Shown: positions 25,191 to 33,931 of the stretch, one piece after another
Layout: each line of letters opens with the position of its first letter
Numbering within the stretch: position 1 is the first letter of the stretch
Assembly (NCBI RefSeq): GCF_038051985.1
Contig: NZ_CP150291.1
Span: forward strand, 1,798,001-1,862,000
Reading direction: 5' to 3'
From: Solibacillus sp. FSL H8-0523
GTDB taxonomy: Bacteria; Bacillota; Bacilli; Bacillales_A; Planococcaceae
DNA: 64,000 nt
Notes under the pieces: generated by a model
What the model saw: the letters and a program-made list of their open reading frames with translations, nothing else
The model's database searches: none
Told to the model about the DNA's origin: nothing
Translations under genes and position numbers: made by a program

Positions 25191-26543
25191 ATGGGAAAAA
25201 AAGCGTCGGGTGTTAAGGACGAAACAGCTAGCCTTCCATGGTGGCAATTATCCCTGATCGGGGTAGGTTGTATCATTGGTACAGGGTTTTTCCTGGCATC
25301 CAGTATTGCGATTAAAATGACAGGTCCATCTATAATCCTAGCCTTTATAATGGCGGCAACGGCAACGTATATCGTGTATGAAGCATTAGCTAAAATGTCT
25401 GTCAAAGATCCACAGAAAGGGTCTTTTCGGACGTATGCGAAAAAAGCGTATGGGCGTTGGGCTGGTTTTAGCAGTGGTTGGGTTTACTGGTGTTCAGAGA
25501 TATTAATTATTGGCAGTCAGCTTACTGCCATTTCGCTATTAACTAGGTTTTGGTTTCCTAACGTTAAGTTGTGGATATTCGCATCCATTTATGCAGTTCT
25601 CGGTCTCATTGTTCTGTTTATCGGGGCAAAAGCATTTGGAAAATTAGAAAGCGTATTTGCGGTCATGAAAATTGCTGCAATTTTGATGTTTATTGTAATT
25701 GCGATTTTAGCGCTGACGGGGGTAATTGGCGGGAATTCAAATGCTAACATGCCCGGGACTGTAAAGGGATTTTTCCCGAATGGTTTCATCGGATTTTGGA
25801 GCGCTCTTATATTCGCTTTTTATGCTCATGCTGGCATTGAAGTAATGGGCATCATGGCCATCCATCTTAAAAAGAAAGAGGATGCGCCTAAATCGGGTAA
25901 AGTTATGTTAGGCCTGCTTGGCATCATTTATGTTACCGCACTTTCGTTGGCGCTATTACTGAAGCCATACGATAAGTTCAAAGAAAACAAAAGCCCGTTT
26001 GTTGAGGCTTTATCAGGTATCCATAATATCGAATTTTTCCCGCATGTGTTTACTGCAGCCATTATTATTGCAGGGTTTTCAACGATGTCTGCATCCCTTT
26101 TTTCGGTTACCACAATCCTTGTAACAATATCTGAAGACGGGGACGCTCCGAAAATTTTTAGTCAACAAAAGAAAAAGAAATTCAAAATGCCACTACCTGC
26201 AATTATGTTAACAACAACGGGACTTGTCCTTTCGATTGTTACTTCTTTGTTATTGCCTGATAAAGTGTACGAATATATAACGACCGCTGCGGCCTTAATG
26301 CTTCTTTATAATTGGCTTTTTATTTTAGTCATGTATCACAGGCTAATTGAACCGACCACTTCAGATAAAGTAAAAAGAATTATTGGCATGATACTAGTCG
26401 TTTCAGCAGTTAGTGGAACACTCTTCCACCAAACAAGTCGTCCAGGCTTTTTTATCAGTCTAGTATTCCTGCGAGTAATCGGGAGTATAGTCTTTTTTAT
26501 GCGAAAAAAATGGGAGAAGGAAGAACCTCAAAATAACGCGTGA
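25191..26543 (+). CDS. Amino acid permease (APC superfamily)
   Basis: 450 residues, ATG at 25191 with TGGAGGTG upstream. Twelve hydrophobic segments; the first contains the substrate-binding IGVGCIIGTGFFLASSIAI, followed by GPSIILAFIMAATATYIVYEALAKM. Such a transporter imports amino acids by cation symport or exchange. The 3' end overlaps the convergent LysE-type exporter gene by 16 bases, an import/export pair facing each other. Confidence 0.9.
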   Translation: MGKKASGVKDETASLPWWQLSLIGVGCIIGTGFFLASSIAIKMTGPSIILAFIMAATATYIVYEALAKMSVKDPQKGSFRTYAKKAYGRWAGFSSGWVYWCSEILIIGSQLTAISLLTRFWFPNVKLWIFASIYAVLGLIVLFIGAKAFGKLESVFAVMKIAAILMFIVIAILALTGVIGGNSNANMPGTVKGFFPNGFIGFWSALIFAFYAHAGIEVMGIMAIHLKKKEDAPKSGKVMLGLLGIIYVTALSLALLLKPYDKFKENKSPFVEALSGIHNIEFFPHVFTAAIIIAGFSTMSASLFSVTTILVTISEDGDAPKIFSQQKKKKFKMPLPAIMLTTTGLVLSIVTSLLLPDKVYEYITTAAALMLLYNWLFILVMYHRLIEPTTSDKVKRIIGMILVVSAVSGTLFHQTSRPGFFISLVFLRVIGSIVFFMRKKWEKEEPQNNA

Positions 26544-27157
26544 TAAGCCTGAATTCCAAAATAAATACCGAACCCAATCATCGCAATGGATGAGATGACA
26601 GAAATAATTTTTAAAAATTTAGTTGATAATATCCTACGGGCGCCACCGGATAGAGTAGCCATGATTGTATCCCACAATAAAATTCCTAGGATGACGGCCA
26701 AGCTATTAATAATTATTTGGTTATCCGTACTTACTTTGTTTGTCTCGGCAAGAACGGACCCATAAATACCTAGCCAAAAAAGAATCGTAAGTGGGTTCAA
26801 TAGTGACACGAGAAAGCCTGATAGTAAGGAATGTCTTAGACGAATTGTTTTTTTGCCGGATTTTAAAGCGATCTCAATTTTATGTAGAGAAAGTAAATTC
26901 TCTATCCCGGAATATGTAAGAACAAAACAACCAAAGGACCAAAGAATTGTTTTTACAAGAGGATATTCGATAATTTGGCCAATCCCGAAATAAACCATAG
27001 TCATATAAATAATATCTGCTGTTAAAGCGCCAATACCAAAAAGAAAAGCATGAAAAAAACCGTTTTTAATCCCAGTATCTAGCTGCGCTGCGTTGACAGG
27101 ACCAATTGGCGCAGCCAAAGATACACCTAAAAAAATGTAAGCAGCTATTGAATTCAA
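26528..27157 (-). CDS. LysE-family amino acid exporter
   Basis: 209 residues from the TTG at 27157 with AGGGAGGG upstream; further upstream codons lack a start signal. Six hydrophobic segments, with FLGVSLAAPIGPVNAAQLDTG near the start and LNPLTILFWLGIYGSV in the middle, the conserved P-G-P and N-P motifs of LysE/RhtB exporters. It probably expels an amino acid or analogue. Confidence 0.9.
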   Translation of the reverse strand: MNSIAAYIFLGVSLAAPIGPVNAAQLDTGIKNGFFHAFLFGIGALTADIIYMTMVYFGIGQIIEYPLVKTILWSFGCFVLTYSGIENLLSLHKIEIALKSGKKTIRLRHSLLSGFLVSLLNPLTILFWLGIYGSVLAETNKVSTDNQIIINSLAVILGILLWDTIMATLSGGARRILSTKFLKIISVISSIAMIGFGIYFGIQAYHALF

Positions 27158-27398
27158 AAAATAGCCCTCCCTAAAATGATGTCTATGCATCTTATTCAAA
27201 GAGGATGACTCGTACAACTATAAAAAAAATTTCTACTAAAGACCGTCCGTTTTTTCTACACCTATTGTACCTCCGCTCTTTCCTACTATAGTATTTATTC
27301 TCTCCACAATTTATTGACTATTTCCTTATGTTTTATTAATTTCAAATAATTTATAATATTAAGACGTAATAAACAAGTTGAAAAAGGAGCTAAATGGA

Positions 27399-28232
27399 TT
27401 GAAACCGCTTCGCAATAATTTGTATGAAAAACTTCTTGTACAATGCAAGCCTCAACTCACTCTTGTTCTTATGATAACTTTATTATTTTTAGTAGCGTGT
27501 AACTCAGAAAATGACACAACAGCACCTGAAGAAAATAGCGAGCCAAACACTACTGAAACATTTACAGAAAACACCGAATCGACAAAGCCTACGAATGATG
27601 AAACATCAACCTCTTTTGAAACACCACAACAGTGTATCACGATTAAATTTGAAAAGGATGCTCTTATAAACGGCAATGAGCTCGCCCATTGTATGATGGC
27701 AACAATGCTGGCAGCGAAAACCGGATCACATTTTGCACAAACTTCTACCGCATCCACAAATGTCGACTTTAAATTTGACCCACAATATTCGATGTATGTG
27801 GAAAATGAAGACATGAGTATTATTATTCATGAAAATACAGGCTGGTTGAAACAGGAAGGGCAATGGATTGAAGAGGATGATACATCTGAAGATATGGATG
27901 TCATACTTGCAACAAATACAATCAAATTGACAAGAGTTTTTTCACATCCGTACATGATTACGCAATATTTAGCAGCTGTATCGCAATGGAAAGTGATAGA
28001 TTTCGGAGAAGTACCTGATAATAAGGCATTTGTAAAAACGGCTTGGCAGCTTGTCCCAGAAGGCCCTGTCAACTTAGAGGGTATGACACTTTCGGATGTT
28101 GAGCTATGGATTACTGATGAATATTTAGGTGCATATTACGTTTCTACTGGTAATATTGCAGGCATTACTGAAACAACCAGTAATACGTTCACACAATGGG
28201 GTGAGCCCATTACAATACCAGAGCCATTTTAA
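27399..28232 (+). CDS. Lipoprotein of unknown function
   Basis: 277 residues from the TTG at 27399 (AAAGGAG eight bases upstream). A signal sequence ends in the lipobox LFLVAC with Cys about 35 as lipid-attachment site. A Glu/Thr/Ser-rich linker follows, then a domain with NGNELAHCMMATMLAAKTGSH and MTLSDVELWITDEYLGAYYV. The latter resembles LolA/LppX-like or DUF-type substrate-carrying lipoproteins, but I cannot assign it. Own terminator downstream. Confidence 0.75.
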   Translation: MKPLRNNLYEKLLVQCKPQLTLVLMITLLFLVACNSENDTTAPEENSEPNTTETFTENTESTKPTNDETSTSFETPQQCITIKFEKDALINGNELAHCMMATMLAAKTGSHFAQTSTASTNVDFKFDPQYSMYVENEDMSIIIHENTGWLKQEGQWIEEDDTSEDMDVILATNTIKLTRVFSHPYMITQYLAAVSQWKVIDFGEVPDNKAFVKTAWQLVPEGPVNLEGMTLSDVELWITDEYLGAYYVSTGNIAGITETTSNTFTQWGEPITIPEPF

Positions 28233-28243
28233 TTCATAGTTTA

Positions 28244-28276
28244 GACCACTCACTATTCATTTTGAGTGGTTTTTCT
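28244..28276 (+). terminator. Terminator of the lipoprotein gene
   Basis: ACCACTCA / TGAGTGGT followed by TTTTTC. Confidence 0.8.
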
Positions 28277-28370
28277 TTGTATGGATTGTTCCTAAACAAG
28301 AAGAGTCCATAAGAATTTAATCCCAGACCAAAAAGCTAAAGCTAAAATATGCTAAAATAATCTCGTACAG

Positions 28371-29162
28371 ATGACAGAATTTTGGCGAATTGTCATAGTA
28401 AAACAAGAGAAATATTCACTTTCCCTTGAACAAGTAGAAAAACTTGCTAAGGAACAATTGAAGTTAGTTGAGTTTCCGGTCATTGAACAAAAAAAGCTCA
28501 TTCCTGCATTTGCAATTGAGGAGATTTATATTAAAAATAACGGTCTTTCTACCTTACCCTATGAATTCTTTGTAGATGATAAGTTTTCTCTGCAAATGGA
28601 CAAAGTGATAGAATGGGATGATCCTATTCAAGAAATTTTCCAAAGTAAAATAATAGCACTCATTGAAAATGTCACACCTGATCAAGCATTTCAGTGTGAA
28701 CCACATCCAGATTTACGGCCAATCACAGAGGAAGAAATTGAAATGTGTGTTCGCAACATTAAAGATTTTTTAAGTCAAGAATACACGAATGATTCTGGAA
28801 AGTGGGTATTAAAGACTCTATATCGAGACAAGGGATACATCCATGCAACATTAAAAGCAAATGAACAGAGAGAACGTGTATTTAAAAGAAAAATGAAACT
28901 ATTCATTGACTCAAAGACTTATCAAATATTAAATTACATGGATAATAAGCCGTTTTTAGAAATGTATATGGAATTAGAAGAAACAGAGGAAATAAAGGTT
29001 ACAAAAGAGGAAGCATTTGAAAAATTAAAAGACTTCATTGAATTAAAACCTTTTTATAAATATGATTTTAAGCAAGGTTACTATGTATTGTGTGGAAAGT
29101 TAGATTGTCAATATGCAGTAAAGGCGAATAAAGGGGAAGTTGTAGAATTAAATGAATTGTAA
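28371..29162 (+). CDS. Hypothetical protein with a YcdB-like C-terminus
   Basis: 263 residues from an ATG at 28371 that lacks a convincing ribosome site, so the start is uncertain. It has no signal peptide. The end VTKEEAFEKLKDFIELKPFY...YVLCGKLDCQY, then AVKANKGEVVEL, resembles YcdB/YcdC (PepSY-like) repeats also seen in the sigma-factor fusion at 11.6-13.5 kb. It may be a stand-alone relative or the 3' part of a once longer gene. Low certainty. Confidence 0.5.
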   Translation: MTEFWRIVIVKQEKYSLSLEQVEKLAKEQLKLVEFPVIEQKKLIPAFAIEEIYIKNNGLSTLPYEFFVDDKFSLQMDKVIEWDDPIQEIFQSKIIALIENVTPDQAFQCEPHPDLRPITEEEIEMCVRNIKDFLSQEYTNDSGKWVLKTLYRDKGYIHATLKANEQRERVFKRKMKLFIDSKTYQILNYMDNKPFLEMYMELEETEEIKVTKEEAFEKLKDFIELKPFYKYDFKQGYYVLCGKLDCQYAVKANKGEVVELNEL

Positions 29163-29259
29163 TTTTTAAGATGATGTTAGAAAAATCTAGGGATGTGCAA
29201 ATAAATAATCTGTTTGTGATAATATTAATAAGAAGAATTCTTTGTTTCAGGAGGGTTAT

Positions 29260-29541
29260 ATGAGCTTGATAGCACAACATCCTTATATAAAAATTGAAAG
29301 AAAAGTGACAGGTCTTGAACAGTATCAAATTGAGCTTAACCGAATCATTTATTTATATAAGGATAAAGTCATTACGCAGTATAGAGAGTTTCCGATTAAG
29401 GATGTAACGGATTTTTCTTATCGGGTAATTGCAAATGAAGGTGGTATTCTCTATTTACACACGATACAAGGTGTATTTCCGTATATCGTAAAATCTTCAC
29501 CAGAAGCTTTTATCACAGCATATAGAGCATATTTCAAGTGA
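29260..29541 (+). CDS. Small conserved-type hypothetical protein
   Basis: 93 residues from the ATG at 29260 (AGGAGGG upstream). The strand-rich sequence IELNRIIYLYKDKVITQYREFPIKDVTDFSYR with a closing helix PEAFITAYRAYF looks like a small bacterial PH-like domain. Function not recognised. It follows the YcdB-like gene by 97 bases. Confidence 0.65.
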   Translation: MSLIAQHPYIKIERKVTGLEQYQIELNRIIYLYKDKVITQYREFPIKDVTDFSYRVIANEGGILYLHTIQGVFPYIVKSSPEAFITAYRAYFK

Positions 29542-29643
29542 AGGCCGTATTAAGAAAAGCTTATAGCGTACTATTTGGAAATGTTTAGAATAATTTACTG
29601 TTGCACTTAAAAAAATAACAACTTTAGTTGAATAATGATTTTT

Positions 29644-29687
29644 AACAATCGGGTGCGATTCTGAAAAAGAATCAGCGCTCGTTTTCA
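29644..29687 (+). repeat. Dispersed hairpin repeat
   Basis: AACAATCGGGTGCGATTCTG / AAAGAATCAGCGCTCG plus T-run; related to 15727-15766, 46216-46253 and 62203-62247. It may terminate the preceding gene. Confidence 0.55.
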
Positions 29688-29761
29688 TTAAACGTCATAA
29701 TCTTGAATAACAGCATGTTTCTTAACAAAATAAAGCAGCATAATTTAATATGCTGCTTGCA

Positions 29762-30045
29762 CGTTATTTATCCGCTTTCAACTTCAACGCTCGAAGTAAT
29801 AGCACAATTGCATCTTGCTTTAAAGAACCGTCCTGTGAATATGGATCAATCGCAACATCTTTTGTGCGCGCTTCAAACCAAGTTGTGATCATCGGCTGTA
29901 GTGAAGGTTCGATATCTAATAACGTTGTTCAACGAGGACTCGAATTTTAATTCAAGCAGCTTTGCCCGTTTCGTTACGAGTGTTTCCACCGTAAAGGCAC
30001 CTGAGCGAAGCTGTACATGCGTATCTTCTAACTTCTATACTAGCT
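29762..30045 (-). pseudogene. Frameshifted 3' remnant of an unidentified gene
   Basis: On the minus strand one frame encodes LEDTHVQLRSGAFTVETLV, then TKRAKLLELKFES. After about 25 bases of mismatch another frame continues EPSLQPMITTWFEARTKDVA, then DPYSQDGSLKQDAIVLLLRAL, and a stop. Two consecutive protein-like stretches in different frames point to a decayed gene. The family is not recognised. Confidence 0.5.
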
Positions 30046-30053
30046 ACCAGATC

Positions 30054-30620
30054 CTATCTTGTAATATAACTTGTAGTTATACCAACAAAAAGTATTGTAA
30101 GAATAGAGAGTAAAAAAGTCTCGGAAGTTAGTAATAGACCCCCACATATAATCACAAAAGCATCAATGATTAAAATATAGATTCCTACATTTATGCCTGT
30201 TTTATCACATAAAAATTGGGCAATAAAATCTGTGCCGCCTGTACTTGTCTGAAATTTCAACATCAATCCAATCCCACTTCCTACTAAGATGCCACCTAGA
30301 ATCGAACTATATAATGCTTCAACTTCTAATAGACCACCAACAGGCCTTAGAAAATCAATTAAAAAAGAAGAAATCAACATCCCGTGTAAATTATTATAAA
30401 AATAATTTCTGTTATGAAACCATGCAAATATAAAGATAGGAATACTTAATAAGATAATGATTAATCCTGTATTTAAATCCCATATGTAATTTAATATTAA
30501 TCCGATACCAACTGTACCTCCATCTAATATCTCATGTGGTACTAAAAACAAATTTACGCCTAAAGATAGAAGAATGCTACCGAAAATGAGCGCAAAGCCT
30601 TTTTTTAGAAAGTACAGGGG
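30054..30620 (-). pseudogene. YitT-family membrane protein, truncated
   Basis: A DUF161/YitT-type membrane protein: LFLVPHEILDGGTVGIGLIL, FAWFHNRNYFYNNLHGMLISS, VEALYSSILGGILVGSGIGL, then FQTSTGGTDFIAQFL. The frame extends upstream to LYFLKKGFALIFGSILLSLG (about 30620) with no ATG, GTG or TTG start. It stops after LFVGITTSYITR, where relatives go on into the about 100-residue DUF2179 domain. The C-terminal break lies beside another gene remnant at 30.05 kb. Probably inactive, though a CTG or ATT start could make a short product. Confidence 0.7.
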
Positions 30621-30769
30621 ACCACCTCTTAATATTACTTTTTAAAAATACGTATAAATAACAAAGGTATTGTGAAATCTCAATAATAAATATATGTTCG
30701 TTATTCAATCTAAAGAAGAAAGGTCAGATACAATTTTTAAACAGAACCTGTATTACCTGTATTTTTCTT

Positions 30770-30867
30770 GCAGACAAATCTTAAAATTGAGGTGTAAAGT
30801 AGGAAGTCATCCCAAAAGAAAAACCTATAAACGCTGATATACCAACGTTTATAGGCGTTTTAATGCT
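30770..30867. repeat. Junction repeat with hairpin (tRNA part lost)
   Basis: Integrase-tail-like GCAGACAAATCTTAAAATTGAGG is followed by AGTAGGAAGTC.TCCCAAAAG and the hairpin CCTATAAACGCTGAT/ACCAACGTTTATAGG (30823-30855). The same order as at 42165-42302, but the tRNA-Val part is replaced by an SDR gene fragment. Confidence 0.65.
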
Positions 30868-31082
30868 AAGGATAAAGCTAAGTTTGCGACATCCATTGGA
30901 TCACCGATACGATCTAATAATTTGATATCTTTGTAAATATCGATTAAGGCTGCTAAAGCTTCTGGAGCATTGTTGATACGATTTTTTCGTAATACCATAC
31001 CAGGTGCACCACAATTTCAGATGAATCAAGCTACTCAACAGGTTCTGAATTTGTAATTGATGGCGGATTAACAGCCCAGTAA
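30863..31082. pseudogene. Rearranged remnant of a short-chain dehydrogenase gene
   Basis: Minus strand 31010-30863 encodes APGMVLRKNRINNAPEA...LLDRIGDPMDVANLALSLA. Plus strand 31013-31082 encodes SDESSYSTGSEFVIDGGLTAQ and a stop. In an intact SDR these two pieces follow each other in one frame, so the first has been inverted relative to the second. No active site remains. Confidence 0.75.
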
Positions 31083-31227
31083 TCTCAGTGATTTTCAGAA
31101 GATATTAATTATACCCTCGAAAAGTTGGTTTTTGGCGGGCTATTTATTGCATATAGTATGGAATAATTGAATATTCTCTCAACGTATCGGAAAAAATAGG
31201 AATAAAATACAGAGAAAGGAGAAATAA

Positions 31228-31587
31228 ATGAATTATTTTTCCGTTGTTTTATCTTGTCTTATTCTGATTCTTCTTACTGCGAGTCTCATGTACATTTTAG
31301 GTAGAAAAATTTCCTATAACTATATTTTATATAATGGACCTATTTCACTTGGGGTAGGGTTAATTTTTTTCTTAGGAAAAATAGTTTTCTTTGAGACCAG
31401 AAATACAATTGAAAGTGGTGCAGATATTGCAATTACATTAATTCTTCTATTTGTATGGTTAGTTGCACTTATTGAAACAATTGTCGTTGAAGTAATAGTG
31501 AATGGTAATGAAATTAAAACTTCAATAAGAAATATGCAAACTCAATTAAAAAGTTGGGACATTAAGAAAATAAAAGAAAGATTTTAA
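31228..31587 (+). CDS. Small membrane protein (YesK-like size and topology)
   Basis: 119 residues, ATG at 31228 with GAAAGGAG upstream. Three hydrophobic segments (about 4-24, 33-52, 67-90) and a charged C-terminal tail (NMQTQLKSWDIKKIKERF). No motif permits assignment. Confidence 0.7.
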   Translation: MNYFSVVLSCLILILLTASLMYILGRKISYNYILYNGPISLGVGLIFFLGKIVFFETRNTIESGADIAITLILLFVWLVALIETIVVEVIVNGNEIKTSIRNMQTQLKSWDIKKIKERF

Positions 31588-31765
31588 ATTATTTTTTAGT
31601 TGATGGAGTTCGTTATGGTGATTAGTGGATACCTTAAATAAGACTGCTTTTTGACAGACTTCTCGCTTTGAGTAAGTTGGCCTTTTTGAGCATATGCATC
31701 GCTACTATTCCAGAGATAATTTGTTTGTGCGGATTTCTCCTTTTTATATGGACCTTTTAATAAAG

Positions 31766-31801
31766 AAAACGGAAGTGAAAACGATCTCCACTTCCGTTTA
31801 A
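31766..31801. terminator. Terminator between convergent genes
   Basis: AAACGGAAGTG / CACTTCCGTTT around AAAACGATCTC, left of the SASP gene. Confidence 0.8.
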
Positions 31802-31846
31802 TTATTTATTTTTAATGTTGTCTAAATTCATTAATGGTCTTAATTG

Positions 31847-32050
31847 TTACTTTGACGTTTTTAATTGTTGTTGAGCCATTGCAACTAATCGTTTTGTGAT
31901 TTCTCCGCCAACAGAACCATTAGCTCTTGATGCTACTTCTCCATCAAGGTTTACTCCGAATTCCTGCGCAATTTCATATTTCATCTTGTCTACTGCTTGG
32001 CGAGCGCCGGGTACGTTTAATGGATTTGAATTATTGTTTGAATTACTCAT
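31847..32050 (-). CDS. Alpha/beta-type small acid-soluble spore protein (SASP)
   Basis: 67 residues from the ATG at 32050 (GGAGGAAT upstream). It has the two conserved family segments: [19 protein letters not shown], with the germination-protease cleavage region EIAxEFGV, and [20 protein letters not shown]. It coats DNA in the spore core and is degraded at germination. Direct evidence that the organism forms endospores. Expression in the forespore is expected from the family. Confidence 0.97.
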   Translation of the reverse strand: MSNSNNNSNPLNVPGARQAVDKMKYEIAQEFGVNLDGEVASRANGSVGGEITKRLVAMAQQQLKTSK

Positions 32051-32219
32051 TGTGCATTCCTCCAATCAAGTTATCAGGTTTGTCGCCTGTGGAATTATTA
32101 TGAGAGTAAAGCTTTAAATTATTCGTAACAACAGAAAATAAATAAACTAAAAAAAGTGGTTCATTATTACCTGTATACAAATTCAAGAAGAATTCCTGAC
32201 ATAATAGCTTACCAGCTAC

Positions 32220-32253
32220 AAAAACGCTCAGATTATTTCTGAGCGTTTTTTTA
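32220..32253. terminator. Terminator of the gene at 32334
   Basis: AAAACGCTCAG / CTGAGCGTTTTTTT; usable in both directions. Confidence 0.85.
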
Positions 32254-32333
32254 ATGAAATATTTTACTCTAATTAAGGTTCCTTCTGAAAAATGAAAAGT
32301 TACAGCGATAAGAATATACACGATTTTAGATGC

Positions 32334-32726
32334 TTATATAGTTCCAAAAGCATTATCTATTCTATGCGTTATATCTAAAATATCTTCATTAACAAATATG
32401 AAATTATCTCTGATTCTTTCATAACTTTTAACAGCTTTTTTTAGATGCTCATCTTCTTCAAGAATTCCTTCTAAGTAAATTTCCATTTCCTCCATTAAAT
32501 CATATAATTTTTTATCAGAAAAAAATTTATACTTGCCATTATTCATCTTCAAATTTAAATATTCAAAACTATATTCACTCCAAAGTTCACCCTTGTTAAT
32601 GGGCCATATGAAAAGAAATCTTTGCTCTTCTTTATCATTCCTATGATACAGCTTATCAGAACGTAACTCATATCTTTTAATATCTTTTAGAAGAATTCTT
32701 TTGTTATCTAGTATTAAAACACTCAT
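32334..32726 (-). CDS. Hypothetical protein
   Basis: 130 residues, ATG at 32726. It opens with a strand-rich part (MSVLILDNKRILLKDIKRYEL) and ends with a charged helical part (LMEEMEIYLEGILEEDEHLKKAVKSYERI). Very AT-rich and without recognised motifs. No clear operon partner; no strong ribosome site beyond AAAAAGGAT. Confidence 0.55.
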   Translation of the reverse strand: MSVLILDNKRILLKDIKRYELRSDKLYHRNDKEEQRFLFIWPINKGELWSEYSFEYLNLKMNNGKYKFFSDKKLYDLMEEMEIYLEGILEEDEHLKKAVKSYERIRDNFIFVNEDILDITHRIDNAFGTI

Positions 32727-32863
32727 TTAATATTCATCCTTTTTACATTTATTTATTTGAGTATATTAACCTAAAAAATTTTTATTAGTGTTTTTTTATA
32801 AATTCTTTTAAATATGAGAACATAAAAGCATACAGTCCAAGCGTTATTATCGGAGCGTGAAAG

Positions 32864-33028
32864 GCAAAAATTGAACATCGTTATGCATGGTATAGCAGAA
32901 TTACTCACTTCGTTAAAAATGCAATCGCAAACGGGTTACAACTAACAATCACGAAGGACCATGAGGGGATACAAGGTTGGCATTATCAAATGAAACAATA
33001 TCGCCATGCCCTTGAATCAAGGTTATAA
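32864..33028 (+). pseudogene. Short coding remnant, unidentified
   Basis: 54 open codons read AKIEHRYAWYSRITHFVKNA, then IANGLQLTITKDHEGIQGWHY and a stop. There is no start codon or ribosome site and the frame is closed just upstream by TGA. The composition is protein-like. No family recognised. The rest of 32727-33390 has no gene I can support. Confidence 0.35.
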
Positions 33029-33393
33029 AAAGTATGTTAGTAAGGGTAATTGTTACGACAACGGTGATGAAGAATTTCCTCGATATTATGAAATAAGAAT
33101 TCCTCAACCTAAAAAAATTTGAACGTGTCGAACATTTTAAATTGGAGCTAAAAACTATATAGGCAAAATTAAAAATGAGTCCTGTGCAGTACCGAACTCA
33201 TTTCACCCTAGCTGCATAAACGAAATAACCGTGTCTAACTTTTAGGGATCACTTCAACTTCTCCGCGTAATTTTTTTATCTCTTCTGTTTGCTTTAAAAA
33301 TTGCTTCCAAATATTAAGAGAGTAACTTATAAATACCGAGTATTCTCCTTAACCATTTTGGGCATTCTAATTTGGCGAAGGAGGTGGACAGTT

Positions 33394-33645
<252 letters not shown>

Positions 33646-33658
33646 CAGTAATAAATAC

Positions 33659-33693
33659 AGTCATTCCTAAAGTTAAATTTAGGAGTGACTGTA
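33659..33693 (+). terminator. Terminator of the poly-Asn gene
   Basis: CAGTCATTCCTAAA / TTTAGGAGTGACTG around GTTAAA, followed by TATTTGT. Confidence 0.85.
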
Positions 33694-33931
33694 TTTGTAT
33701 TCCGTTTTTCCTGCTTCAGATTTACCGCCAAGCCTGTTCCATACACCCAAATTTTGTGGCTTTTTTTGAAACCCTTTTTGGAAATCATTACAATTAATTA
33801 CGGTGTTATGTTAATATTGAAATTAATTTCATAATTTAGCGAAATATCTGAATATTAAACAACGTGGCTCCTTGGTGCTTTGTATCGTATTTTTCCAAAG
33901 GGTTATTTAATGCAAATAAAAGAGGGATAAA

